Source of the DNA: Agrypnia vestita
Lineage: Eukaryota > Arthropoda > Insecta > Trichoptera > Phryganeidae
Direction: 5' to 3'
Length of the DNA: 64,000 nt
Assembly: GCA_016648135.1 (NCBI GenBank)
Contig: JADDOH010001584.1
Location: 248,001-312,000, forward strand
Below, in pieces: positions 32,171 through 42,237 of the stretch (position 1 is the first letter of the stretch; the number at the start of each line of letters is the position of its first letter). Below the pieces are notes generated by a model that was given only the letters and a program-made list of their open reading frames with translations, ran no database searches and was not told where the DNA came from. The position numbers and the translations under genes were made by a program.

Positions 32171-32235
32171 GTATAGACGCAAAAGCATATCCATATGAAA
32201 ACTGTATGGATAGTGGTGCTTTTGCGTCTATACAC
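32171..32235. repeat. Hairpin of 16 + 8 bp with a 4 nt bulge
   Basis: TATAGACGCAAAAGCA pairs perfectly with TGCTTTTGCGTCTATA, and TATCCATA with TATGGATA. The right arm has an extra GTGG between the two blocks. The loop is about 9 nt. Size and shape resemble a small hairpin RNA precursor or a tiny foldback. Confidence 0.6.
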
Positions 32236-32394
32236 GACGTTAAACTATAATGAAAACAAGTTGTCCGATTCCACCTAAACAAGTTTTTAGGTGAGATGTT
32301 TTTTCTCTCGTTGGAAATGTTCATCTAATTTAGCTATGAACTAGCTTAAAAATATTTTTGTTATGTTAGTAAAAATAAAATTATAATAACATTT

Positions 32395-32570
32395 TTGTTG
32401 GTCTAATGGTTACGATTCTCGCCTAGAGATTCAGTAATCGATAGTTTAAGCCCCATTCCAAGAGACCAGCAAGTTTTCCATAGAACAAGCGATTAACTTT
32501 GTTTGAAAATAGTAAGAATATTAATGCGACAAGTATTCTGTGTAAGCAGCTGTATTTTTATTTAAAAATA
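32395..32570 (+). repeat. S1 SINE, plus orientation
   Basis: GTTGGTCTAATGGTTACGAT (box A region), GATAGTTTAAGCCCC (decayed box B), then TTGAAAATAGTAAGAATATT and GCGACAAGTATTCTGTGTAA. Same body as the minus-strand copies. Confidence 0.6.
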
Positions 32571-33225
32571 TATGTATAAATATATCTGTGGGCAAAAGAA
32601 ACAACTGAATGAGTCAATAAATCGAGTTTTAATATCTAGCATTGAAAAATTATATGAATCAAAAAATATAATAAAATGCTACTATTTTTAAATTTTTTGA
32701 AAAAGAACAAATGACGTGTGCTCAATGTTCTTGTGCAAAAAACAAAACTACTGTTGCAAAAAATAGATAAAAATAACAAAGGCTTTAAGAGATGTTTCGT
32801 AAAAAAACGAAATTCCACAAATTTATTTTTGGCTCTCATGAAAACCCGTATTTTTTCACTCATTCGGTTGATCCAGAAAATACGTTGCAGGTTTTTGAAA
32901 ATAAAATCTTGCACGAAATTAACGTTTCGATATGAGATAAACTAACCAAAAATGGAGGAGATCAATGGATCTGAAACTTTGGGCACTGTCCCCAAATATT
33001 CTGAGAAACGTGAGATCAAGAAGGTTACAGGAGGTGTGACATAAAGCGATAGAAGATAAGTACTGTAACGCGCACAAAGCCTTTGGGGTGGTCCAAAGCC
33101 ATCGCGACTCTAGCCGCACGCACTGAGCCAGCTTCCACCAATCAGGGGTTCGATCAATTATAAGTGGCCAGCGGAACAAATTAAGTAGAGTAACTAACGG
33201 GCATTCTACAGCCCAGTATGCCTGA
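32571..33225. other. No recognised gene
   Basis: 32,940-33,180 is less AT-rich, and a broken plus-strand frame there (KAIEDKYCNAHKAF) looks element-like but is unplaced. The rest is AT-rich. Confidence 0.35.
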
Positions 33226-33670
33226 AAAAAGAAATTTTGATTGATACATGTATCCTACCGATGATGACATATGACCTAGAAACAGTAACACTAACAGCAA
33301 AAAGCATACACAAATTAAAGTGTACACAGCGTGCCATGGAAAGTTAGATGCTCGGCGTGAGCCTTCGAGATAAAAACATAAATGAAGAAATAAGACGCTA
33401 AAAAAAAGTTACTGATATCATGAACCGTATTGCAAAATTAAAATGGCAGTGGGTTGAACATTTGGCTCGACAGGAGGATGCTAGACGGGCACCAAGAATC
33501 CTACAGTGGAGACCCTGGATGAAAAATAGAAGCGACGGAAAACCTCACAAAAGGTGGTCTGATGACATAGTCCAGCTAGCAGGGAGAACCTGGATGCGAA
33601 GGGGGAGAAACAGAGATGAGTGGAGGAAAATGGAAGAGGCCTACATCCAGTAGTGGAAGGAAGAAGGCTG
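33226..33670 (+). mobile_element. LINE C-terminal remnant (KLKWQW lineage)
   Basis: Reads EILIDTCILPMMTYDLETVT, CTQRAME, MLGVSLRDKNINEEIRR, then the open stretch MNRIAKLKWQWVEHLARQED, RWSDDIVQLAGRTWMRRGRN and RDEWRKMEEAYIQ with stop. This is the canonical end of this LINE lineage. Single-base stops after ESX and IRR disable it. Confidence 0.8.
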
Positions 33671-33699
33671 AGGAAAAAGAAAGAAGATTCTACTGCGAT

Positions 33700-33830
33700 C
33701 GGTGTGATAGGAGAATATTTCAGAAGACGAATATAAAGTGTTATTAGACGAGTTATTAATGCGAAATTAATGTGAATTAAAGAACAATACGCCAATTAAA
33801 TTTTTGTCCAGTAACTTTTGCGAATGAAAT
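33700..33830 (+). mobile_element. LTR family 2 fragment
   Basis: GTGAATTAAAGAACAATACG, TCCAGTAACTTTTGCGAATG and AATAAAAC match the copy at 16,430-16,580. The terminal CCCACAGC...TAACA end is missing. Confidence 0.5.
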
Positions 33831-34299
33831 AAAACTCTCCCATCGCCGCAAACCCATGATGTGAAAATTATAAAAGAAAGCAGTAAAGCTTCTACACCAA
33901 AGATATTAATATTTAAGGCTTTTGTTCTATCACCGAATGAATATCGGAACGCCTCTATTACCACCCTTACCTAGTTTAGGGTAACTGCTTCTATCATAAT
34001 GATGGGAAGAGGCAGGTGTTACGAGCACACGGATAAAAACACCCCAGCACTGAATCTGCTTAAAGCATGCTTGCCGTAATACTCAGCCTTATTTATTATT
34101 TATGGTGGAATAAAACTCCACAAGTTTCTGAGAAACTAATCTATATAGAATTAAGGGTACCTGCCTGCATCACAACTTTGCAAGCCTTTTTTAAAATGAT
34201 CTGGTAAATAATTTCTACAAGTTTAGTAATAAACACCTCTGCCTTGCTAGGAAAATAATTTTAATTAATAAAAGTTATAATGAAATCATTGAAAGATTT
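33831..34299. other. No recognised feature
   Basis: Unique-looking sequence; nothing recognised. Confidence 0.4.
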
Positions 34300-34450
34300 G
34301 GCAGATACTTCATGGTGCAACATTATAAATTAAAATATGTTTTATTTTAAGTTTGTAATACACACACAATATTAGTGATTAATTACTACTATGGTTTCGA
34401 AAGGAGCAGTCCCTCTCATCTTCAGGTATAGATAATAACTAGCTTAAATG
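34300..34450 (-). mobile_element. PLE 3' tail with hammerhead-like core
   Basis: Minus strand 34,428 to 34,384: TAC - CTGAAGA - T - GAGAGGG...CTCCTTTC (7 bp helix II with wobble pairs) - GAAA - CCATAG - TA - GTA. Helix I is TAC/GTA. It is followed by the AT-rich tail shared with 7,000-7,080. Confidence 0.6.
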
Positions 34451-34597
34451 AAAATTTATCAATCTAATCGAGGTGGTTAGGGGGGCGCGTGGTGGGAAGG
34501 GGTATTTTTTTGGCAAAAAGCTCTAGGTTTGGTGATAGTCCTTTTTATTAAAATTATGATTTACCATTGGAGTTTATTTATTGAACCCTATTATATT

Positions 34598-34668
34598 TTT
34601 AAACTAACTAACTAACCATCACGCCATTTTCTCGCAGGGGTAGGCAGAGAGGATATAACGCCATTTTA
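34598..34668 (-). mobile_element. LINE 3' end (GHVERMNEERM lineage)
   Basis: ACTAACTAACTAACCATCAC then GCAGGGGTAGGCAGAGAGGA matches the reverse copy at 36,585. Only about 70 bp are kept, a very short 5'-truncated insertion. Confidence 0.6.
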
Positions 34669-36284
34669 TTGTATCTTAGCACAACACTTTCGCTTCTCAT
34701 ACAAATCTATAATATATCTCTTAAATATTTTCTAAAATACAGTCAGGTTTAAGAGTAATTATACTTTTTAATTTATTAAAAAGTTGTGTTTGCAAACAAA
34801 AGATAAAAATTAAATTTTTGAGATAAATTTTATATTATCCTGATGAGGTAAATAATATTTTCCAAAATCGCTTAGATTTGATAAATGCACTCAAGTGGTT
34901 AAAATAAAGAATTAGAGACTATAAGTATTTTTTTAAATGGGTACAAAAAATAATTTGAAATAATCATATTATAGTTATACAGAATTCCGGTTAAAATAAT
35001 GATTGATTTATTTAAAACGGGTTTAAATTTAGTCGGAGGTCCTAAAAAACGTTTTTAAAATCACTATCCTAATTTCGAATGTCTGTCTATCCGAGTGTAA
35101 CACGTCAATCAGCGCGCGGTTCATGTTACACGCAATGGTCGTTACAAATTATTATTGTGTCCTGTGATTATTCACGGGCTTACCGCTAGCGATAAGTTAT
35201 ATTGTAAACAGATGACCGACCAAAATTGTGAACGAATATATAAGTTCAAAATCGGTAATAATTGATGTGATATTCACGTAACAAGTATATTATATACCTA
35301 CAATCAATCAAAACACGATTACTACTTAGGTTTTGAAACAATATATATAATTGAATAAAACAGTACATTAATTTAATGAAATAACCGCATCTTGAATTAC
35401 CTGAAATCATTTTTACGTTTTAAAAAAATATTTTTACGTTATTATTATTATTTTGTTTTGTGGGGGAATTTTTTTATAATATAAAAGACAACAACCTAAA
35501 ATTTCGTTTCCATAAAATAATTAACATCTAAAATAAAATAGTTTTGGTGAAATAAGCCGATAATGTTACTATATTCATTACTCAGTCTGTAGAGCTTGGG
35601 TAATTGATCGACCACTCTTTAAAGCCAATTTCAATACATATTTTTTAAATAAATGTGTTAAAATTCATGATACCAACGATGTTTGTTATATCCATAGATA
35701 CCTGGGCGAGTACAAAATTAAATTAATTTTTTGCCTTGCTATATTTATAACTTAAATATTTAAAGCACAACCTTCTTCCTAGAAGGGTTGTGACAAAACA
35801 TGTGCGCCTGGAGCCTCACTTAAATATGACGGCTTCAAGCAAGACCAGGGGTGCGAGAAATTACGAGAAATGCATTACACTTACTGCGAGCGAACTGCTA
35901 GAGTTTGGTGTGAGAAGCTAAGTGGAAGTTGCCCATAAACTGAATGTAAGTGTTGTGTAAGCCGTGCGACACTGTGTTAGTAGTCAACAGCTACTTGTAT
36001 TCAAGTAACTACACGTCGAAAACATACGAAGAACAAACAGAGGCAATGTTCAAAACACCAATAAAGCCGGAAACTGCTAACATCTCACTTTACTCGGTGC
36101 GGCCTTGACATTGGAGTCAGAATTATAACATCTTAATTTTGTAGAAGATAGTTAGATTTTTATTACATTTTTATTCAGGATTCTTAGTCGGCAGATGGCA
36201 TGTTAATGATGATTAATAAATAAATAAAAATACTTCTTCAATAACAGCAAAATAACTTTTTGGTAATACTTGGTAACTTAATAA
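34669..36284. other. No recognised gene
   Basis: Mostly AT-rich. 35,790-36,110 is GC-richer; a plus frame there (KCITLTASELLEFGVRS, stop, VEVAHKLNVSVV) vaguely recalls a helix-turn-helix transposase N-terminus but is too weak to annotate. Confidence 0.35.
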
Positions 36285-36370
36285 AAAGAAAACCACTATT
36301 TATTGATTTATCAACATGTTTCGGGGCCAATGTTTCATCAGGATACAACGTATACTAAAAATAACGTTGC
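36285..36370 (-). mobile_element. PLE 3' tail, hammerhead-like core with shortened helix II
   Basis: Minus strand 36,345 to 36,309: TATC - CTGATGA - AACATTGGCCCC - GAAA - CATGTT - GATA. Helix I is 4 bp (TATC/GATA) and core blocks are perfect, but helix II has lost bases and cannot pair fully. Confidence 0.55.
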
Positions 36371-36569
36371 ATTTTATTATAGAGAGATAGATTAATTTAT
36401 TTATTCACATTCATAGGTGACAACTTTTTATAATGTTTACAAAATTATATAAGCATGTTTCATTGTTGCTGAAGGTCTTGGTAGCAAGTAACCACCACAT
36501 TAATTTGACGCCCTGCCTGCTACACTAGTGATTTACTGTATTATAGAAGACAGTGCTCTTCCAGTAGTA

Positions 36570-37480
36570 TAACTTACTAACTAACTAACTAACTAACCAT
36601 CACGCCGTTTCCTTGCAGGGGTAGGCAGAGAGGATTGAACGCCACACTCTTCTATCCTGGCACACCACTTTTGTTTCGGCCACATTCATACATCTTCTCA
36701 TACAAGTTCTATGGTTGTTGCGGCTTTTAACGGGGCCATCCTCAAACACTTGTTGTATCTGATCATGCCAGATCTTTCGCGGACGCCCTCTATTACTGTT
36801 GCCTTCAACACTCGCCTCATATATTTTTTTAACCATCCTTTCCTCGTTCATATGTTCCACATGACCAAACCATCTCAAAACTCCTTTCCTTATTCTATCT
36901 ACCACACTACAGCCAGAATTGCATTCACGTCTAATTTGTTCATTCCTTACTCTATCGACCAAAGATTTTCTACACAAGCGTCTTAGTGACCGCATTCAGT
37001 CTACTTTCATTCTTCTTTTGCCAATTCCAGGCAAGAATATTTATTATTTATATAAAGTAGTTATTTTATGAATCAATCTTAGTGCCAATAAAAAATAAAT
37101 TCCTAATATTTTCATTCTTACTCTACCATGAAAAGATTTGACACACTTACATCCAAGGGTTCTCATCTCCACTGCATTCAGTCTACTTTCTTGTGCCAGC
37201 TCCAGGCTTCACTTCCATACCATAATTCCATTATGTAACGCTATTGTTGCCTCGGTAGACATATTTCTATTAGAAATTATTGCATTCAAAGCACCGTTTA
37301 CCCTATTCCCCGCAGTCCCTCTTCTATCGAACATACTTCCCAAGGACACAAATTCATGTACTTTTTCTAAACATTTATTGTCTACTAGTATTTCCCGCGT
37401 TGCTTTAGTTTCCTCCTTCTCGAATACCATCACTTTTGACTTGTTTACATTCAGACGCTTATTATTAAAAGGTATTTGAG
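36570..37480 (-). mobile_element. LINE RT C-terminal remnant, longest GHVERMNEERM copy
   Basis: The minus strand starts with VMVFEKEETKATREILVDNK, EFVSLGSMFDRRGTAGNRVN and NGALNAIISNRNMSTEATIA (37,433-37,209). It continues, after a ~120 bp disruption near 37,020-37,140, with MRSLRRLCRKSLVDRVRNEQ, IRKGVLRWFGHVEHMNEERM, RGRPRKIWHDQIQQVFEDGP and SILSAYPCKETA (to 36,600). It ends in a (TTAG)n tail at 36,570-36,597. This is the thumb and C-terminal part of a LINE polymerase; the catalytic core is absent. Confidence 0.8.
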
Positions 37481-38029
37481 GTATTTAATTAAACCAGATA
37501 AAGATTTTAAAACTGGTTTTAGTTAGTAAAATAAAATCATACGCTTTAATTGTTATTAGGGTAAATATACGAGCGCCATTTTATAAGTCCTCTAATAAAG
37601 ATTCTAACTGCCGGCCGATTACTCTCTGAGTAAATGGTTTGATAAACGACGACACCAACAAATAGCAGGCCAGAATAGCGGGTCATAAACACACTCCATC
37701 TTAACCATAAAATTCTATGTATTAGAAAATACGAACTTAAATCTTCTAACGGGAAAAATAATTATTTCTTTCCAAGCTCTGGCAGACACAGCTCAGCAAA
37801 AATGTTGTAATTGAATTTCCCGTAAATTCCTTAAGAGCGATCGTCGATCCACTAACAAGAAACACTATTAATTCTTTTGAAATCGGCATTATTCTGTAAA
37901 ATAGTTAATCATGATTTTTGTAACTTATAATAATATAACATAATTTCTTCTTCTTCAAATGTAGCAAATTTATTTTGTGGTAAGATAATTATAATTGATA
38001 TAAATTAACTTTGTTAAAACCACTTATTT
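37481..38029. other. No recognised feature
   Basis: AT-rich; nothing recognisable. Confidence 0.45.
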
Positions 38030-38832
38030 ATTGAAAAAATTCAACATGTTTCGAAGCCAATGGCTTCTTCGTCAGAATAACAAAAATAATATTTTAAAAT
38101 CGAAGTATAGATCAAAATATTAAAAAGTTATATATGGAAAATGATAATATAAAGTACCTAATTAACATGAAAATAAATTTAAAAGATAACTATTTGCAAA
38201 AAGGACCTGATTATTTATAATATTCAATTTACTATTTACACTCTTTCTTATTTCCAAAATTTCTAATTTATCAAATTGTGATTCTGTATAACTTGTATGT
38301 AATATTTGTAAACCCTTATTAATATCAAAAGAATGATCCATAGCCAAAAGATGGTTAGAAAATTCAGAATAATTATTACTATTTAAACACCTTAAGTGTT
38401 TCTTAACTCTTATTTCAAAATTTCTACACGTTTTTCCTATATAAAAATAATCACAATCATTACAAATTAATTTATAAACACCCAATTTTTTTTTAAATTA
38501 TCCTTATCTTTATTATTTAATATGTATTTATTTTTTAATTTATTATTAGTATAAAAAGCTGGTTGAATAACATTTGAATTATTTTTAACTATTGAATTAG
38601 AAATTTCATTATTTATAAATATAATTTTCCTCCAATGTTTATCAGAATCAAAAATTGAAGGGTAAACAAAAGATTTTAAAAAAAAATCTTGTACTTTTTA
38701 TTTAACATAATAAAAATTAATTTTTTATCATAACCATTATTAAACGCGATCTGTTTAATAATTTTTAATTCAATATTAAAATTATCCACAGATAATGGAA
38801 TATTAATTAATCTATTTAACATTGAATGAAAA
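38030..38832 (-). mobile_element. Penelope-like element, 3' third (RT end, GIY-YIG, ribozyme tail)
   Basis: From 38,832 down: STFHSMLNRLINIPLSVDNF, NIELKIIKQIAFNNGYDKKL (RT C-terminus), then KHWRKIIFINNEISNS and a connector. After a frameshift in an A-run comes the GIY-YIG domain. The non-coding tail ends with a hammerhead-like core at 38,041-38,080 (CTGACGA - A - GAAGCC/ATT/GGCTTC - GAAA - CATGTT). Helix II is a perfect 6 bp here; helix I is degraded. The left portion of RT is missing, and a family A-like fragment abuts at 38,865. Confidence 0.8.
38162..38485 (-). pseudogene. GIY-YIG endonuclease domain of a Penelope-like element
   Basis: An open 107-codon frame begins MGVYKLICNDCDYFYIGKTC and continues RNFEIRVKKHLRCLNSNNYS, EFSNHLL and TESQFDKLEILEIRKSVNSK. 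GVY and FYIGKT are the two signature strands (GIY-YIG). The Arg in EIRVKKH and the Glu in KLEILEIRKS are in the catalytic positions. The CNDC pair is part of the PLE-type metal-binding motif. In PLEs this domain is fused behind RT and nicks DNA for target-primed insertion. Here the RT part is in another frame and truncated, so the ATG is not a real start and the protein is not made as such. Confidence 0.8.
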
Positions 38833-38864
38833 GTTGACAATTTTCTGTTTGCGCAAGGTAGGTA

Positions 38865-39025
38865 TTGGTTCCTGTATTCCTAAATCCCGCTCTCATCCCA
38901 TCGTGCCCTATTTTTACCACGCTTCTGTTTGTTTGTCTGGACGAAATCTTATAATCGATATTTCACCCATTTCTCAATGTCCAATCGAGCTGAAATTTTG
39001 CAAACAGACGTATTCTCGATGACAA
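38865..39025 (+). repeat. Family A-related fragment
   Basis: TTTGTCTGGACGAAATCTTA, ATCGATATTTCACCCATTTC and CCAATCGAGCTGAAATTTTG, CAAACAGACG follow the order of the family A 5' half, but are diverged enough to be a sister family. Confidence 0.5.
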
Positions 39026-39044
39026 TACACGAATCAATTAATCC

Positions 39045-39400
39045 ATCCTAATTCATTTATCAAAGTTTTATATGGAAAATTAGATAATGAGCTCACCAAA
39101 AGATGATGCTAGTTTCCTACCATAGTGATTTTGTACGCTGGGTAATATTAATACTTAAAAGTAAAAAATGATATTTCATGAAAGAAAAATTTTTTAAACC
39201 ACGCTTATATTTAAAGATACCCACTAAAAAGCATTAAATAACTTTTTGGAGAAATTTTTTTTTACTTCACTCTACAAATAAAAGCGTGGACACTTTCCCT
39301 CGGTCAACAACAGAATTCTGTAATCTATATCAATATCGTAAACGCCCACCTTATTCGGGGAGTGAAGAAGTGAAAATTTTTTTGTCCGAAAATTTATTTT
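39045..39400 (+). mobile_element. Interspersed element C, copy 2
   Basis: Homologous to 25,103-25,435 in opposite orientation: AAAGTTTTATATGG, GAGCTCACCAAAAGATGATG, GCTGGGTAATATTAA, CAACAGAATTCTGTAATCTA. 39,247-39,395 forms an inverted repeat around CTTCACTCTACAAATAAAAG / CTTATTCGGGGAGTGAAG. Confidence 0.6.
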
Positions 39401-39669
39401 TCACTTTTTAGTACATATAAAAATAATTTATTCCTACCTTGTGTTTGCGCGCACGTGTCGAGTCTTGCCTGAGTGAAAGCGAACGTCTCTTTCTGTTTTA
39501 TTTTTGTTCTGAGTTTTGTCTCTTTCTGCTTTCTATCATTCTTAAGTGGAGCTTTGAGTTAATTTCTAGATTAAAGACTCAACACAGTGCGTAGTACTGA
39601 AATTCGTTATATCAGGTATCTTTTTGTGGATACAAGCTATACGGCCTTAGGTTGCGCTTCCTTAAAGCA
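39401..39669. other. No recognised feature
   Basis: Mixed-composition unique-looking sequence. Confidence 0.4.
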
Positions 39670-39673
39670 TTAA

Positions 39674-40576
39674 GGGGGGGGGGGTAAGGTTAATTCGTAC
39701 AAAAAAGGCATGTTTTTGTGAATTTTTTTTGACGACACAGTTAAAATCTCTTTATTAAAACCAAAAGTACATTAAAGTATGATATTTGAAGAATATTGTG
39801 TAAAATTTTCAAGACGAAATATTAAGAAATACGGTAATGGCAGCAATTATTCGGACGTGTCTCGGAAAAAAGTAGAATTGCGGTGTCCATCATAACTTGG
39901 TGCTAAATCATTTGAAATAAAAAAATCAAAGTTCATTCGTTAGATAATAGATTTTTCCAGGTAACGCTGGGAGGGTTTTTTGAAATTTCAATTTTTCAAT
40001 TTTTTGGAACACTTTGAAGGGAAAAACGCGATTTTTTGCGAAAAATATCGACTAATTTGTTATTAAAAAATAAAAATTAATAACAAATTTGAAAAAAACT
40101 CGACAGCGATACCTCGTAAATTATGTACAGAAATAGTATTCAAAATTTCAAAAAGATCGGTGCAGTAGTTTTGAAGTTATGATGGACACCGACTTTGAAA
40201 ACGTGAGATGTGGGGAAAACTATTTAAAGTTTTGCACACTGTAAAATTCAAAATAAAACTTATTTTATACTTACACATAATCGTCGATGCCATGTTCACA
40301 CGGCAAAGAGCTTTCATCATCAGCATCTGTTTGTCCATGTCTACGCAAAACTCTTCCAATGCAAATAGCACGTCCGGTAGTCCTCAGGTGAGCGCGTCTC
40401 TTAGCTGCCCGAGCAGGTATAGAAAACAGTCTGAGTATCGCTCAAATGTTCATAATTTCGTCAATTTTGCTCCGATTGACTTGAAATTTTGACACAATAT
40501 TCTTACGATGTTATACATTCATTTAAAAAATTAAAAATAAAATGCAAAAAAAAAAGTTAAAAACCTTACCCCCCCC
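39674..40576. mobile_element. 903 bp element with poly-G/poly-C termini and TTAA duplication
   Basis: Ends are G11-TAAGGTT on the left and AACCTTA-C8 on the right, and TTAA stands directly outside both (39,670-39,673 and 40,577-40,580). TTAA duplication is the mark of piggyBac-type and Kolobok-type DNA transposons. Internal inverted repeats are present: CGGTGTCCATCATAACTT near 39,882 versus its complement near 40,175, and AATTTGTTATTA around 40,050. No transposase frame exists, so it is non-autonomous. An exon-like stretch lies at 40,275-40,404. Confidence 0.75.
40275..40404 (-). other. Exon-like 130 nt segment inside the TTAA element
   Basis: On the minus strand a polypyrimidine stretch and CAG (TTTTCTATACCTGCTCGGGCAG region, ending 40,405) precede 130 GC-richer bases. 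They end at TATGT/GTAAGTATAA, a strong splice donor. One frame is open right through: KRRAHLRTTGRAICIGRVLR, RHGQTDADDESSLPCEHGID, DYV. I do not recognise the peptide. It could be an exon of the autonomous parent or a captured host exon. An alternative frame starting at an ATG is also open, so the frame is not certain. Confidence 0.35.
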
Positions 40577-40580
40577 TTAA

Positions 40581-41735
40581 TCCAATATAACATTATTATT
40601 TCCTCCATAACAAAATTATAAACTTTTATTAGTCTTCTCCAAAATGTTTAGATATTACCTTTATTCTTATGAAATTCCTCATTCATAAAATCAGGGTTCT
40701 TCTAAAAGCTAAGGAAAAACCGAGGAAAGAATATAGTCTTACCTAGTACCGGAGCTTTCAGGTCATTCACGGCTTAACACCCGTAGCCTAGGAGGTAGTT
40801 GAGATACACTCCCTGTGAGGCCTTTTGCACTTATCGCTTTGCCCAGAAGCCTTCGAGCTTCGTACTGCAACAATAGACTTAATGGTGGCTCGCTTGGATG
40901 GCGAAAATGCACCACTTGCTCTGTGACCATTTTCTACAGGGCATTACTATCATAATATCATGGAATTATGAACATTAACTTTAGAAAATACCATGATGTT
41001 GGTGCGATGAAGGTAAAGATAATGTTTTTTAATACGTGTCTTTAACACTATACATCGGCTAAATTGCAGAATACATTCACCTTCACGGATATTATTTAAA
41101 AAAATTCTCACAAAGTCGAGTGTGCTGATTTCAAAAATGATATTTATATACGGCGGAACAAAGTATTAAAAAAGTTATCAAAGTTAAAACTTTCGTAATT
41201 TTCACCTTATAAATCTGACAGAGGCATGTTTTATCTATGACATGAATGACGTCTTACCGTAGACAACGGATAAATATTGATTGAATGGATGAATTTATTT
41301 GCAATAAAATTAGATAACCTAACTTAACTAAACTAACCTAACTTAACTTAAAGTATTTTTCTTTTTCCTGAGTCCTTTTTGTATAAAACCTTTTAACTTT
41401 GTTTAATTTCTATTCAGTTTATCCATTTATTTTTTAATGTATTTTATTATGTCTTATATTCACTGTGATTAATTTTTAATCTGTTTAATTTAAATATATT
41501 TTTTGTTTCTGTTGATGGCTTTATGTATCACAGGCGTGTTTAAAAATAATTGTATATTTAATGAAGTATAAATATTACCACATAAATAATTAGCTCAAAT
41601 CCTCTCGTGGAAACGGGGGGTTACGGAGTATCGAGAAAAGTTTACCCGTTAAATCAGAACTTCCCTTAAACACGAGTGCAGTGGAAGCGTTGCACGCCTT
41701 GCTTCTCATGACTAAACCACACTACCTCGGGCAGG
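40581..41735. other. No recognised gene
   Basis: 40,735-40,945 is less AT-rich but unplaced. Near 41,310-41,350 a run of AACCTAACTTAACTAAACT words superficially resembles insect telomere repeats but is irregular. 41,350-41,640 is AT-rich. Confidence 0.35.
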
Positions 41736-41873
41736 GTGGAGACCGATGGGGTTGTGGACCACTGCGAGGCAACATCCCATCGACAATATATATATAATAT
41801 ATATAATATAGATAATTTTTTATTGTCGATGGGATGTTGCTTCGCAGTGGTCTATAACCCCATCGGTCTCCAC
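41736..41873. repeat. 138 bp hairpin with 53 bp arms (50/53 paired)
   Basis: Arms 41,736-41,788 and 41,821-41,873 are inverted copies with three differences; each carries GTGGAGACCGATGGGGTT, CAACATCCCATCGACAATA. The loop is 32 nt of TA-rich repeat. The arms are GC-richer than the flanks. Resembles a hairpin-RNA locus or an inverted duplication. Confidence 0.75.
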
Positions 41874-41883
41874 AATATCTAAC

Positions 41884-41896
41884 AAAATATAGATAT

Positions 41897-41927
<31 letters not shown>

Positions 41928-41966
41928 GATATATAGTATTATATATAATATATATATATATATACT
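41884..41966. repeat. (TA)n-rich microsatellite
   Basis: Long TA repeats with TATAGATATA interruptions, next to the hairpin whose loop is also TA-rich. Confidence 0.85.
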
Positions 41967-42237
41967 TAAAAAACGTTCCAACCGGTAATTTTGAACAGTC
42001 GTAATCAACATTTTAATAGCAACGACATCATTAAAAATATTTATTATAGGTATACTAAACATTCTTTTTTAATCATACTGTAGTGATAATTTCCCCGAAT
42101 ATAGTCGTTGACAATATTTTAAAATTGGCCTTGTTGGAATTCGAACAAAAATCCTTTGCCTGATAATTAATTTATTAAGTAAATGATTACGAAACACATT
42201 ACCTACATAATATAACGAGATGCTTGAAAGAGTTTAC

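Noticed and set aside
35790..36110. Helix-turn-helix transposase N-terminus
   Set aside because: Only a short, stop-interrupted stretch; no recognised motif and no terminal repeats.
40177..40371. 64-codon minus-strand frame starting MLFALEEF
   Set aside because: It competes with a frame that fits the splice-like boundaries better and reads through the apparent donor into AT-rich sequence; kept only as an alternative.
41310..41352. Interstitial telomere repeat
   Set aside because: The AACCTAACTTAACTAAACT words are irregular and do not form a (TTAGG)n array.
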